NCBI GenBank assembly: GCA_963978545.1
Contig: OZ021726.1
Span: 51,195,959 to 51,259,958, forward strand
DNA length: 64,000 nt
Direction of reading: 5' to 3'
Source of the DNA: Linyphia triangularis
Taxonomy: Eukaryota > Arthropoda > Arachnida > Araneae > Linyphiidae
Both the position numbers and the translations under genes were made by a program. This document shows positions 1 to 13,160 of this stretch, in pieces. Each line of letters starts with the position of its first letter. The first letter of the stretch is position 1. A model generated the notes under the pieces. It worked only from the letters and a program-made list of their open reading frames with translations. It made no database searches and had not been told where the DNA came from.

Positions 1-520
1 ATGCTGGTTGTTTTCTCCCACGTATCTCCAGAATATTTTTTTAACATTGTATAGTAACAATCTTAATCTGTACAATGGCCTATATTTGAATAGGCTAGGT
101 TGGGGTAAAACTAGTATAAAAATCACTGTTTTTTTATGCTCAGCTAAAATTATCGTGTAAATGTTTAACAATTCAATTTTTATATTAGTTTTTCTTTACA
201 TTGCATATCTTGGGAATAAGAATACATAATTTTTAATTATTATGTTACATAAATATGTTTTTGAGAAAACACTTTATATGTATATGTTTGCTATACCCAT
301 TTTTTCCCAGGCAGGTGAAAAAGCTTATAGTGTGGGGTAAAATAAGTATACTATAGTTTAACATTGATCATCATTAGAATAAAAAATAAAACATAGGAAA
401 ATAATAAACCAAAAGAAAGCACAAGCCTAATGAAAAATTAAAAATAATATAGTAGGCCGTAAAACCATTTTAAACTCTTGTATTAGTTTGAAATTGGTTA
501 ATACATCCAACTCAAAAGTT

Positions 521-553
<33 letters not shown>

Positions 554-592
554 TAACATTTGCATTTAAATCACATTCTTCTCCACATTATG
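1..592. other. AT-rich non-coding stretch
   Basis: I see no gene here. The stretch is AT-rich and ends in a poly-T run at about 523-552 just before the Tc1-like element. Short ggggtaaaa-type motifs near 105 and 335 resemble, in inverted orientation, motifs near 2770-2800. The Tc1-like element may therefore sit inside an older, unrecognisable repeat, but this is weak. Confidence 0.5.
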
Positions 593-2115
593 CAGTGCGA
601 CTCATAATTATAAGGACAGTTGTAATTTCCCTGTAATAACGACAAATGTAATTCAAATGAGCTATATGCAAACAATATGGTGACTTTTTGTTACAACGCA
701 CTTTCATTATACTTTTCAACAAAATACATAAATAAGTTATGTTAATTTTTTAAACACTTACACATTTTTGCCAAATTTTATAGGTTCAAAATTATAAGGA
801 CACCTGATATATTTTTCCGTAGCTAACGTATGCGCATAATCGCAGGTAGATATTCAAATATTTTTACTGCGGTTCTAAGCTTGTGGTTATTTTTTTTTTG
901 TTTAGTACCATTTTTGACCTGTATTGATTTAGAATGCCTAGTGGAAAAGAACTTACTAATATTGAAATTCGAAATGAAGGATATTTACATGAAAGTGGAA
1001 AGTCTATATGTGATATTAGTAGCGTTATTCAAAGATCAAAAGGTGCTGTAGAAAATGTTATCAAAAGAAGAACAAATGGTTCAGTACAGAATAGAAACCG
1101 AAGTTGTCCAAAAAAGATCGAAGTTGTCCAAAACAAATATGCATTCTCGGTGAATTGCAGATGCTATGAGTAAGAAGGTTTCAAGGTCAACTGTTACTTG
1201 TGTTTGGAATAAATACAATACAGTTAAATACATAAAAATGAGTAAAAATCTGTACTTGATGAAAAGACATCAGCTTTTGCGAAAAAAGGCAGCACTAAAA
1301 TAAAATAATAAAACGAAGGTGTCTTATTTTCTTGAAACCATTTTAATTTGGATGATCCCCACGGTTTAAAATGTTAATGACATGATTTAAGCTCTGAGAA
1401 AAGTATCAGAGGAAGCAGGGATTTTAAGGATGAGTCTTGGATGTTCTGGGGGGGCTATTTCTTCTAAAAGAAAAACTGATTTAGTGCTTGTTACGAAAAC
1501 TGTGAACACACAGACGTATCTTGAAATCCTGGACATAGAACTTTTAGCATGTTGTTTGCCTTTATAGGTGGTGCAAACTTCATATTTTAGCAAAATGTTG
1601 CATCATGCCAAACTTTTAATGCATCAAAATTAGTTTGAAGAAAGCAACATCAAGCTCTTAATATGGTCTGCTCATTCTTCTGAATTAAACGTTTTAGAAA
1701 TCGTTTCGAAATATCTGCCAAGGAAGGTTTATGCAAACGAAAAGCAATATGATTCATTGGCAGAGCTAAAAGAGAAACTTTACAATGTATGGAGTGAACT
1801 TGATAATAATTATTTTAATGAACTGGCCAGCAGTAAGCCAGAGAGAATTGCTAACTCTCTCGAAAGATAAGAACGATCAACCAAACATAAACATCATTAA
1901 TAATTTCCATAATTCACGAAGAACTAAACTGTCCTTATATTTCTGCACATGCTAAAAATCTTGTTTTTCGTGCTATTTTACTTCACCCTAAAGTAAAATG
2001 ATAAAAATAGAGGTTAAAAATTTTTGATTGTCAATTTAAACAATATATATGTTTTATATTTAGTTTTAGGATAAGCATAAAATATATACTGTCCTTATAA
2101 TTATGAGTCGTACTG
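593..2115 (+). mobile_element. Tc1-like DNA transposon, decayed
   Basis: The element is bounded by near-identical terminal inverted repeats of about 28 bp. The left begins cagtgcgactcataatt at 593. The right is its reverse complement ending at 2115, with one mismatch near the tip. The right flank carries the TA expected of Tc1/mariner insertion (2116-2117); the left flank reads TG, a likely decayed TA. The interior holds a broken transposase gene in the same orientation. Length of about 1.5 kb is normal for the superfamily. Confidence 0.88.
934..1870 (+). pseudogene. Tc1-like transposase pseudogene
   Basis: The first 60-70 codons from 934 are open and encode the N-terminal DNA-binding part of a Tc1-type transposase, recognisable by MPSGKELTNIEI, then HESGKSICDIS and RSKGAVENVI, a homeodomain-like helix-turn-helix pattern. 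Downstream the frame is broken repeatedly. The far end is still recognisable, with a degenerate DDE-domain C-terminus: SSELNVLEI stands where the family has its conserved proline-asparagine-proline segment, and KPERIANSLER ends the protein. No intact catalytic triad can be read. The gene is dead. A complete member would be about 340 residues. Confidence 0.85.
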
Positions 2116-4199
2116 TACTTAATGACTGCAAAATGCTATTATTATCAATATTCAAAATCTAGCAAAAATATAATGCCTCCTATTGTTGAATGCTGATTCG
2201 TTTAAAATTTCTATTGTCTGGCTATTTTCAATGGCGTCTGTGAGCTCCACATCTGGGAAAACATAAGACTTGCCAATCTTGGAATTTAAAAAAAAAAAAT
2301 TATGTCATATGAGTCTTCTTTGATTGTCATAATTTTTCCAATACATTCTTGCTTCTTTTTTTCCCTTAATATCCTACTTTCCCCATGCACGCTAGATATC
2401 TTGGCCCATTTTCATTGTTCTTTACTTTAAGGCAGATGCCTTATGACGTACTTTGAGTTTTGTATGACTTTCTATTCTTTTCAGTTTTAACTTTTTTTAG
2501 TACTGAATAAGCAATAAAAAATTTCAATAAACACATTCAAGTCACTGGAATGTAATTTTATGAAAAATTCTGAGCTACAGACAGAAGTATTAAGTAGGCA
2601 ACACATGCAGCTGTACACAAGTATTTTTACCGTTGGCATTCATATAAAACAAATTATTGAAACAAAAATAAAAAGGAAATAAAGTTTAAGCATCGTAATA
2701 CCAAATACAATTTTAAAAACTATGAATGTATTAGAAACTTCAAAAATTTTAAGCAATATATTTTGACTACCCATTTTACCCCACCTTACCCTACCTTATC
2801 AATCCTAGATATTGTTAAAAAAAATTTTGATCTCGAGTGCTCTCTTTCAAAAAATGGAATATTTGAAGAATGAAGGAACATAACAAAGAACAATGAAATC
2901 CTAATCTAATGGTTTTTATTATGTCAAAATTTCAAACCGCAGGTATGACTCCTGATTCACAAAAGTATTTACAGTTAAAAGTTGAAAGTTTTTCGTTAAA
3001 ATTTTCCGAAAAGTGGGTTGCATTGAATATGATGGTGGACCATTTTTTAAATAAAAATAAAAGTTGGTTAGGCCGCATTTATAGAATTTAACATAAGTAA
3101 TAAACATGCATCAGCCCTGTGTCACGGCATCATCTAAAAGAAGTCTACTAAAAAAAAAAAAAAAAAATACCGTAACTACGTTCTTTAGTTTTGAAAGCCG
3201 AGTCTTCATTCTTTTTTTTTTTTTCTTTTTTTTTTTTTTTCTTCAATATTGAGGCCGAAAAAAAAAAAAAAAAAAAAAAAAAACGTGGCAGTGTTTTTTT
3301 AAATTTTCCAGCACACACTTAGATACTTTCATTCAAGTATACAATTGGCCTAATGTATAAAGTTATAGAAATAAAAAGAAGCATTTTAAAGTTCTGATCC
3401 CCTTTAGAATAATCTTCAACCAGTGTAATTAATATCCACCAAAACTTAAAATAAATGCAAAAAAAAAATAATTAGTTGCGAAATTAAGTTACAAATACTT
3501 CAATTTAGTTTACTTGCTTCAGAAAACACAACTAATAAGTGATTTCTGTAGATAAAAAAAAATAGGATTTAATGACTTTTGGTAATTCAAATAAGTGAGA
3601 AACAAAGAACTAATTTCAAGAATCAGCTATAATCTGACCATTATCGTATCATCATCGTATCATCCACTCTATAATTTACTCCAAAAGTAATTCGTTGAGG
3701 TGATTATCCAATCAAATTATTTTCACGTAGTAAAGTAAAAGTAAAACATTCATTCAGATAAGAAAATTAGTTTTTACATTGTTCAATTTGAAATATCTTG
3801 TCATTCATTGAACCTATTAACTAAGCGATGTGAAGTAATTAGACGTATAGACATATGAAATTATCTTCATTATCTCTGATATTACACTATCGTTCAGAGG
3901 TTAATCTATAGGAATGAGCAAAGCACAGCAATTTAATTTGCATTTTATATTATTCTAATAATGTTTATTTTAAATCTGGAATCAAGTTGTCATAAAATAT
4001 CCATTTTCTTGGAAGGCATTTCTCTTCATTCAAAAGAGAGAGTGGAGAAAAATACATTTTTTAATTTTAGTGATAATTTAATTTGTATTCAATTAAATAA
4101 TTTTATTCCTCTTGAGTTGTTATTATTAGCAAATAATTTTTTACTTTGTATTCATAAATATAAGTTACGTATTATTATCAAATATTGCTTAGTATATTT
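2116..4199. other. AT-rich non-coding stretch with A/T tracts
   Basis: No supported gene. Long A and T runs at about 3150-3285, arranged as poly-T followed by poly-A, could pair as a hairpin. Short open frames (2909-3091, 3961-4323) have biased composition and no recognisable domain, and I regard them as chance. Confidence 0.5.
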
Positions 4200-4820
4200 A
4201 ATGTTCCCGTTCTTTTTTAAATCCTTTATATTAATTTCGATTCTGAGTATATATATGTTTGTCGATGGCGGGCAAATCTTCGGAGGCCTAATTAACCCCC
4301 TTACCGTCATCCAAACGGGCTGAAACTTGGCAGATAAATTCAATGTCGATGACAATGCATTCTATCCAATTTTGGTAACTGCCGCTGTCACTAAAAGGTC
4401 GCTTTTACGGATTACTAATAAACCAACTTGCCGTCATCGTGTAGCTCTGAAATAGCATTTAACCGATCATTGAAGAAACTCTTTCCTGTTGCCAAAGTTT
4501 TTTTCATAAATAAATTATAAAATTGTTTTAATCAGAATAAATAAATGATATATATGGATGTGAGTGCATAAATTCACATTCATTTTTAATAAATAAATTT
4601 TAAAAGTAGTTTGCCTTAAGAGATGGTGTTAATTTTTGCTAATTTTGTGATTTTGCTAATTTTTAAATTTGATTTTAAATATTAAAAACAAGCATACTCT
4701 GGCAACAAAAACGGAGCTATGTTAATGAAGATAAAAATTGGCAATGCGTATAAAGGATTTATATTAAAAGCCTTGTTTTTATGGGTTATATTATTAATAT
4801 CATATTCCATATTTTGTGGC
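4200..4820 (+). repeat. Dispersed repeat, copy 1 (pair with 13470-13815)
   Basis: Two blocks match the later stretch 13470-13815 in the same order and orientation. The first is the GC-richer block at about 4260-4360 (cttaccgtcatccaaacggg here, an equivalent at 13558-13600). The second is a block around 4735-4800 (ttggcaatgcgtataaagga, equivalent at 13747). The copies are strongly diverged. No coding capacity is seen, so this is an old dispersed repeat of unknown class. Confidence 0.6.
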
Positions 4821-5484
4821 GTATTATGGCATAGAAAGTATAAAAGTGCAATGTTTATTAGTTTATTATAACTATTCAATACTTTTTTACACAACTTCAT
4901 AAATTGAACAACTCTAATTCAAATTCTTGCACCCTATGTGGCTTATAAGCTTCGTAAAAAAAAGTAAAAGGTGACTAGTTTTTTTAAGTAAGGAACATTT
5001 TATTTTTACAATAATTAGATTATGAGCAACATATCTTGAGCAATTTCGCCCGAAAATATCAATATCATAAAGATGAAATTCAAAAATAAAATGACAAATA
5101 CGACAGAAATAGTTTCTACTTTATAAAACAAAGTTAATAAGTTGGACTACAATACAATAAAGGAAATACAAGTAATAATAATCCAGAATAGTGTTCCTTT
5201 ATTACTATGTTAAAAAATCAATCATGCAAATGTGGATTTTCGTTTAACATTTATAATCCCATGTACTAATCAATGCTGTCTGAAACTCACTAAGGCATTC
5301 AAACTGATATCCATCGAAACATACTCAGAGAACAAGCATTTTTCATATCTTTTCTAGTATATTAAAATGTCTTTCAACTGGACATTGTAAACCCGACACA
5401 TTATTGACTACGAACCAATTTTTAAATCCTTTTGTAGTGTGAATGATATTCCGTCTTGTTAAAACACCCACTCTTTTACCTAAT
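4821..5484. other. AT-rich non-coding stretch
   Basis: Nothing recognised here: only scattered short open frames without domains, before the fold-back element that begins near 5485. Confidence 0.4.
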
Positions 5485-6142
5485 AGTCCGAGAGGCGACT
5501 GCAATTTTTGGACCCCATCGAACATCATTCTGAATTTTTTATAGGGATTGGAGAAAAGTGAGTAGATTAGGAATCCACTGGTGTGCCGTGGCAAAAATGG
5601 CCGAAACTGATCAAAAATCGACTTGGAATGAGTTGAACTAAAATCCGATTGCCAACTATGTCATAACTTGCCAAAAAGAGAACAAACTTTTTCGTCTGGC
5701 AACCCTGCATTTTGATTTTCAATGAGAAAAAGCGCAAACGATTTCTGATCTCTGGCTTGGAAAATTTGTATCTTTTAAAAGTAAGCCAAATTGGCGACAT
5801 CAGTTACGTCATCCTTGACGTAATGTTTATTGTCAACTTGGCTCCCTTTTAATAGATGTAAGTAGACCGTCGCCAGATATCTGAATCGTCTGCAACCTCT
5901 TAATTGATGATTAAAGATTGAGGGTTACCAAATAAAAAAAAATGCTCATTATTTGGCAAGTTATGGCTCATTTGACAATTGGATTTAGTTTAACTTATTA
6001 AAAGTAAATTTTTGACCAGTTTCGGCCATTTTTGCCACGGCAGACCAGTGGATTCGTAATCTACTCACTTTTCTCTAACTTCTATAAAAAATTCAGAATG
6101 ATGTTCGATGGGGTCCAAAAATTGCAGTCGCCTCTCAGTCTA
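5485..6142. mobile_element. Fold-back MITE with ~200-bp inverted arms
   Basis: The left arm (about 5488-5690) and the right arm (about 5950-6140) are inverted copies of each other. The left end reads gagaggcgactgcaattttt and the right end is its reverse complement. The arms enclose a ~260-bp centre with no coding capacity. The open frames on the minus strand across the left arm are by-products of the repeat. I could not fix a target-site duplication, so the superfamily is unassigned. Confidence 0.75.
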
Positions 6143-7858
6143 TAAGCACTTAAACAAAATCTGTATACTTCTGCCTACCACTGGGAAAAACCAGACTTAC
6201 TCTTCCTCCATATCCAAATTCTAACCAAACAAAAATTTCTTCCCTCGTTTTTCGAATTCAAAAACATTCTTCAGATAATTCATTGGTAACCATCCGGACC
6301 TTCTCAGCTGAATTTTTTCTTACCTAAAGAGATCACTGAAGTTCATTCAATGGTTTATGACATATGTTCTTGCGGTAAGACAAACGTTTACCAATGTATG
6401 TTTTATTTCAATTTGAATTATACTTTCGTCTATAGAAAATTAAGTTACATGAATTCATAATTTCTGCTTTCTAATCTGTTTATTTGAGATCAATAAAACT
6501 TTAAGAGACTGCTCATCACAAGTAGCAGATTGACTAACATGTTTTCATAGAAACTGCCTTATTGCTTCTCTGCTCATGCTTCATTGAAAACCCAAATTAG
6601 TTCCGTATCATATTACAAGAGAGGTCATTTTCCCATATAACAAAAACTCTCTTTAAAAGGAACTTTAAACTAAGTCGCCAACCTCATAAACTGTCGCCAA
6701 CTTGTATATGCTTGATGTGTGAACCTGAAAATTTCTTTTATACTTATATATTTCACATACCGTGTATAGAAGCCGTTTCATGTAATGGCGGCAACCAACA
6801 TTGAATTTTTTTATGCTTACGAATACTATTAATACGCCTGTGTATTTTAATTGCAGTTTAGCTATTCTCCTCTGAAAAATAGCACCTCATAAACATCTCT
6901 ATTAAAGCTAATAACTTCGAAAGAATTGTCGAAATCACTCCCTAACTCCAAGCAAATCCACTATTCACAACTGTCAATTATCTAAAACTACTCCCCATAA
7001 ATACTTCAGCATGAAACTCCTTACATTCAGGTGTAATCTTCGAAGCTAGTTTGACGACTCCGTATTTCTTGTGACACCTCTTCAAAAGACGATGTGCTTT
7101 TGTCAGTAATTAGGGTTTGTTTAAAGCTAACTCAATTAAAAGTTTACAGTAAATTGAATGTCAATGTGTCGTTGTTCATCTCGAGTTCATTCGATGTTTG
7201 CCACTTACGATTGATGTTGATCACTTTTGTTTGATTACTGAAGACTCTTATTAACATAAGGGTTTTCAACACATATCAAGAAACTATTTCTTTTCAGTAT
7301 TTTGAAAATTTTACCGTGATTGACTATAGTTGTCTTACAGAAAGGATGACAAATATAAATGTTTCTAACATAAAGAATTATCACGTGGAATAATCCATTT
7401 AGACAGTAGAATTTTAATAAGTAATCAATTATTTAGTGCTCAAGCAAAGCTGCTTCAAGCTGCAAACTTCAAAATCTCTGTAAATGACAAAAAAAATTAT
7501 TTAAATTCAAATAAATGTAACTAACAATTGACAAGCAATAAGGTGTTAAGAGGGTTCAATACCTTAAAAATTTTAGAATTTTTGATAATTCAAAAATAAT
7601 TTTTATCATTCTTATTCAAAAACCTTATTCCACTGTATTTCTTGTACCCCTTGTTTCAAATTTATGTTTTTTAAGATAATTACAATTAAGTTTTAAGAAT
7701 AAATACAATATGCAATCAAAAAATCTAAATGTTTTACTTTTGTATAAGCGTTTTGTAATAGCTTCATAACAGTTCAGCCTCTACTCAATATTTAGAAGGA
7801 ATATATAGAACGTGATTGTGTAAATACCCTTTTCTACTGACGGAGCTTCTGAGAAATT
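6143..7858. other. AT-rich non-coding stretch
   Basis: About 1.7 kb with no gene, no RNA gene and no repeat that I can pair with another part of the window. Confidence 0.4.
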
Positions 7859-7872
7859 TCGTCAAAAGCATG

Positions 7873-8048
7873 GCCGACCAAACGGTATAGTGGTTAGCGT
7901 GCTAGCTTCTAGACCGCGAGGTTGCGGGTTCGAGTCCCGTGTTGGCATGGGTGTTTGTAAATGTACGTTGGCTTGTCTAATGACGAATGTTTCGGCGCAT
8001 TATAGCCCTCGTGTTGCTGACGGCGCCAGATAATCTGAAAACAACTAA
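7873..8048 (+). mobile_element. tRNA-derived SINE, copy 1
   Basis: The 5' half is tRNA-like, with an A-box-type segment (tatagtggttagcgtg) and a canonical B box (ggttcgagtccc) about 40 nt later. It is followed by a unique body ending near ataatctgaaaacaac. A 14-bp direct repeat, tcgtcaaaagcatg, flanks it exactly (7859-7872 and 8049-8062), the mark of target-primed insertion. Two further copies lie at 25334-25511 and 32725-32901. Pol III promoter boxes look intact. There is no open frame; it would need a LINE in trans. Confidence 0.93.
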
Positions 8049-8550
8049 TCGTCAAAAGCATGTTAAAAAACTATGTCAATCTTGCAACTTTATTCTGAAT
8101 CTATAAATGAAATTTTCCACCATCCTTGATTTTTCATTTCATTTTCCGATCTTACAATGGTGCAAATAATCATTTTCTCTTTCAATAAGTATGTGCAGAA
8201 TTTTACGAAGACAAGAAGTTTTTATTTAAAATACAGTGTAATTAACGGATATTATAAGCTTTTGTAACAATACATCAAAATAAACACAGCAAAATGTTGG
8301 TTAACATTTCATTTGAAATAATTTTCCTACGCTTTAATATGAAAATATTTACAATTAGAAACACTTAGATTTCGTAAGAAAAAATTACATATAGAAGTTT
8401 CAATTCCAACAAATAACAAATAATTTCGAATTTTGATGATTATATTAAATTCAAGTCTTCGTTAGTACAAAAAAAAAGGTTTCTTTATAAAAATAAGAAA
8501 CAATCACTGTACAATACATGTAATCCCTTCATATAATTAAATATAATGTA

Positions 8551-8556
8551 CAGTAC

Positions 8557-8590
<34 letters not shown>

Positions 8591-10550
8591 AGAACGATGG
8601 CTATATCTTCGGTTCTAATTATCGTAGAATCTTACGGTTTGCACCAAAATGTTTTGCTTACGATTTTCTATACATCTGATGCATTTTTTTTTCTTGAGGG
8701 ACCGTTTACTAAGTAAAAGTAACGCTATCTTCGAAAATTTCAATACGAACCCTTATTTTTTATCATTTCATTCGATTCAGAATACATCATTTACCCTATA
8801 TACCAAATTTCAATGCATTATGTTGAAAAACACGTCACTTATGAGCGAAAATATTTCGACCATTTTTTGACCGATCTTCAGGGAGAATTTAAATAAAACG
8901 AAAGGTATTTTTAAGGTTCTTCTTCACAGCGGGAGAAATCGAACGGTCAATGTGGCGCGTTTCACGAAGATTAAAAAATACAAGTATTAGTCTAAAATTG
9001 CATAGAAACTACTTGGATTTATAGTGTCATGTTTAAGATTACTACAAAAATAGCAAGTAAACGCAAAAGTAACAAAATTTATTTACAACATTAAAGATGT
9101 GCATTCTTCACACGAAATAAATAAAATATCGAAAATTGTAATTTCAGAAATATAACGAATACTACTGATAATTAGAAAATTAATAAATATTAAATGTAGG
9201 CATTAGTAAACAGTATTTAGCAAAGCATGAATATTTTACAGAAATATTTCACTATAAACACAAATGTAACTAGATCGTTGATTTTATTTATAAAATGAAA
9301 AAGTCACATGATTCAGTAAAATTTGTAAAGGATAACTTATTGAAATTGCTTAAAAATGTTATTTTAAATAAATGGAATTTAAGAAAGCAAATTAAATAAA
9401 AAAAATTGATAGTTTACAGAAAAAATAATTAATAATTTAAAAAACTAAAAAACACGCTTTGATAGAAAATCAAACTAAAAAGTAGAAAATAATCAATAGA
9501 TTAAAAAACTAAGAAACACGCTTTAATAGAAAAGTGAACTAAAAAGTAGAAGATAATTTTAAATAAGTTTGAAATAAGTATAGAGTGATTAACAAGAAAT
9601 ATTTATTTTATCGTAAAAAAGCGTGGGGTGCTTTTTAAGATATTTTCATAATGGCTCTACTTTTACTAATATCTGTCATTAAATATTTACAAAAATTGAC
9701 ATCAAGCACCCCACGCTTTTTTACGATAAAATAAATATTTCTTGTTAATCACTCTATTCTTATTTCAAACTTATTTAAAATTATCTTCTACTTTTTAGTT
9801 CACTTTCCTATTAAAGCGTGTTTATTAGTTTTTAAACTATTGGTTGTACGATAATTGAACGTTATGCGATTTTCCACACCTCTAGTTTACCTCGAGTTAA
9901 TCTTTGATAGTTTTCAAAAGTCGTCTACTATACGGTCCCTTAAAGTGAGCGTTTTTTACATTTTCTCTAAAAAATCGAGAACTAATAGTCAAAATGGAAA
10001 GAAAAAAATTATGGGGGGGGGGGGGTTAGACCATGGTAAATCTAATGAAAGCAAAAAGAATATATGTTTCTATTCAATTTTTTTTTAAATTGCTCTATTA
10101 ATTAATAATTAATTATTAAAAAAGAAATTGATTCAAAAGCTGATTGCTATTTATGTTTGGCCATTTACAAACTACCTTTTGAAAAAAAAATTACTGAAAT
10201 ATATTAATTATTTAAGTATTTATGGCCAAAAAACCAACTTTTTTTTTAACATTAATTTATCATTATCTTTTTTTCATTTAAATTACAAACCATTCATTAG
10301 AAAATTACGAATTTTTGTATTTCGCATTCTTTTTTAATGCTGAATCCAAATATGGAATAATATTATGAGGTTGCTATCGAACTTTTTAAAGTTTGGTTCT
10401 GTTTTAATATGTAGATGACCCCTCTTGATAAAAAAAACTACATACAATTATTAAAAACCTTCCACGATTTACAACGGTACCTTTTGTTTGTTATTTCAAC
10501 AATTAGAACAAAAGATATAGCCATCGTTCTGGGTTTTTTGGGGGGTACTG
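8551..10550. mobile_element. mariner/Tc1-type element, non-autonomous or decayed
   Basis: Ends at 8551 and 10550 are inverted copies of ~60 bp: cagtacc, then an A-rich stretch of differing length, then agaacgatggctatatctt and a gttctaatt block. TA sits directly outside both ends (8549-8550 and 10551-10552), as expected for Tc1/mariner insertion. The ~2.0-kb interior has no transposase that I can recognise and contains a nested fold-back (9503-9836). The poly-A run at 8558-8589 is an expansion inside the left terminal repeat. Confidence 0.72.
9503..9836. mobile_element. Fold-back element with ~130-bp arms
   Basis: Arms 9503-9633 and 9704-9836 are almost perfect reverse complements around a 70-bp loop. 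The inner arm ends read gcgtggggtgctt and aagcaccccacgc. The transcript could form a very long hairpin. It lies inside the 8551-10550 element. A partial direct duplicate of the left arm's outer part precedes it (about 9437-9500). Confidence 0.85.
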
Positions 10551-10552
10551 TA

Positions 10553-12099
10553 CAAGGCAGAATGCTCGGCCAGCATACAAGTGGCCCCGCGATTGAACTA
10601 AGACGCGGTAGATGCTCTTCAGTCTCTCTTTAAGATGAATAGACATGTCGGTAAAGCGTAAGGTAAGCTTTCGTTGTGCGGGGTTCGTGATTTGACCCAA
10701 GGACCATGGTATCTCGAGACAGATGTCTTACCTCTGTGGAAAAGAGTACTCCAATGCACAGAAGTTTTATCTGTTATTTGAGGTTGCTACATCGGTGATC
10801 ATGAGATAGAGTTATGTTGTTTGTCTGGTCCCATAGTAGGAGTTTTACGAGTTTTCTCTAATTTCAGATTGAATTGAAGGTCAGTTTTCCATGAAAGACC
10901 TCCTGGAAGGTACCACCTTCACAAGGATATTGATTTAACTATGCTCCGATCCGGTGCAGTACAGCATCCGCATACCAGAAATACCCTGGACCCGGTGAAT
11001 ACAGTAGGGTGTCTCAAAAGTTTTCTTTAAAAATTAACACCTTGAAAATAGTTATTCATAGAGGATTGAGACAACTTGAATGTTTATTGTATATTCAAAA
11101 AATTCAAATAAAATATTATATCACTTATTTCCGATTGGGATGCTGCAGTCACTTCTGAATTATTGAATTGGATAAGCTTTTGTATTTGCTTTTGTTTATT
11201 TTAGCAAGAAGAAGGGTGAGCAAAAACAGAAAAATGGAAATTGAGCTTAAATAAAAGAATTTAATGGATTTTCTCAAACCTTTTTCCATGACTGTATAAT
11301 TTTTTTGCATGAAGAAAATATAAAGCGGATTGTATTTGGAAAGAAACTTGGCTACCCCTTGCCAAATAGGTGAAATGGAAAAGTAATCCACCAGTTAAGG
11401 TAGAAGATAATGGCATCGTTAGTAGTGACATCTATGTATTACTTGAAGAAGCTAAAGTATGGTTGTATTTTAAAAAGCTTTGATTTAATATGTACATAAT
11501 ATCTGAAGTTTGATCATCACAATGTAAAAAAATCATGATAGGAGTTATATCTGGATTTTATAAGTGCTGCAAAAAGAGGGGTATTCTAGATCCTGAATCT
11601 TATCTAATTATCTAAATCTACAATAATAATGGAAAAAGAGGGGAAACAATTACCTACAACATTATAAAAACCTTTAAGAAGAACTTTGAATTTCTCTATC
11701 CAAATGTCGTAATGACTTGTAGTTGAATTTTCCTTTTATATTTATAAAGTTGTCTGAGTGATTTTTGAAGTGACATCTAAAAATAAAATGATATTCCTTA
11801 TAAAATATGAGATCATAAATAAGATTTAAAGTGCTTGCCTAGGGAGTTGGTCCTAGACAAGCACTACAAATCTTACGTCCTCCCAGATAGTTTCCAGTTA
11901 AAAACAAAAAAGCAAAAGATAATAAAGCGCTGAGCGCTTACTAGAGCAAAGAGCATGTAAGGAAAGAAAGCTTAGATGGGGCTAAGAGAGTGTTCTAAAG
12001 TAACGTACATGGAACCAAATTAAAATATCATGTACATCAGTCATCGCATAACAAGGATTATTGCCTTTACGAATTATTAGGGAAATATTTGAGTCTAAA
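10553..12099. other. Non-coding stretch with a GC-richer block
   Basis: About 10555-11010 is less AT-rich than its surroundings and looks like an old repeat fragment, but I could not pair it within the window. The rest is AT-rich. No gene is supported. Confidence 0.4.
11821..11880. repeat. Short imperfect inverted repeat (hairpin)
   Basis: The segments taagatttaaagtgcttgcc and its near reverse complement ending in acaaatctta pair around a short ~8-nt loop (gagttggt). That gives a stem of about 24 bp with a few mismatches. It could be a tiny MITE or a hairpin RNA; nothing around it favours either. Confidence 0.55.
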
Positions 12100-12448
12100 A
12101 CATGCCTCAAATATGTTGGTGATAAGGATGACAGATTTCTGGAGAAGGCACTTCATGGCTTTGTAAGAAAATAATATACCATAACAATAAAACAAAATAA
12201 TAATAAAATAAATTTGGCTATAAAATACTTTTTTAAATCGAAATACATTTTAAAGACAAATAAAAAAAAAAAACTTCAATATAAAACAAGCATCCGGCCA
12301 CTGTAACTGTTTTTGAAACAGTTTGTGATAAGTCCAACAAGGCATTGGACGTGATGCGTTGTCGAATGATCGAATGAACTCAAGATATTCCCGTATTCAT
12401 TTAGGATAAGGAAGTCTGTGTTCTCAATAAACATGTCGTACTTTAATG

Positions 12449-12490
<42 letters not shown>

Positions 12491-13160
12491 AAAAATTTAG
12501 AACGACAGGAGAGCAGATAAATAAACCTGCAGACATTTTTTTAAATAACTGTAGGCTATTTAATGATTTAAGACTATATAGTTGCATATCGGTTACCGAT
12601 AAATGGTACAATTGGTTTAATTAGCCCTTTGATGCACACGCCTCTGTACATTTTTATTTGTCTTTAAAATGTATATTTGAGACGAATACATGTTAAAATA
12701 TGTTGATAATAAGGATGATGGAATTCTAGGGAAGGCACCTGATGGCTTTGTAAGAAAATAATATTCCGGAAAGTACTTTTAAAATAGTTTTGGTGCTGAC
12801 ATCTAATGTGTATATAGTTAACGACAAATAGGTATCGTATCGACATTGAACTCAAGATGTATTTTATCATATCTGACATAAATCCCTCATATATTTATAA
12901 ATTGATTCACAAAATAGAAAAAATCTTACCATCCAACTTAAATACTTTGATATTTAAGAAAATTAAATGCTTTGAACAATGAAACAGATCTTAGAACTGA
13001 ACATAAAATTTTGAGTAAGATTTTCTCTCTTAAGCGAATTCAAATGCGGTTTATCCACCAACTTCTTCTTGTTCATATTATGTAAATATTTTACCATTTA
13101 TCAGTAACTGATATGCAGATACTAATCTTAAATCATTAAGTAGCCTATATTTCTCTGAAA
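12100..13160. repeat. Locally duplicated AT-rich sequence
   Basis: About 95 bp at 12100-12190 recurs in direct orientation at 12690-12780 (shared core ggctttgtaagaaaataata). Separately, about 65 bp at 12545-12612 recurs inverted at 13095-13158 (core taatgatttaaga). The overlapping pattern suggests an old rearranged element. A 40-nt poly-T lies at about 12450-12489. There is no coding capacity. Confidence 0.6.

Noticed and set aside
7873..8048. tRNA gene call for the A-box/B-box sequences
   Set aside because: The tRNA-like part continues into a fixed non-tRNA body and is flanked by target-site duplications in all three copies, which marks a SINE.
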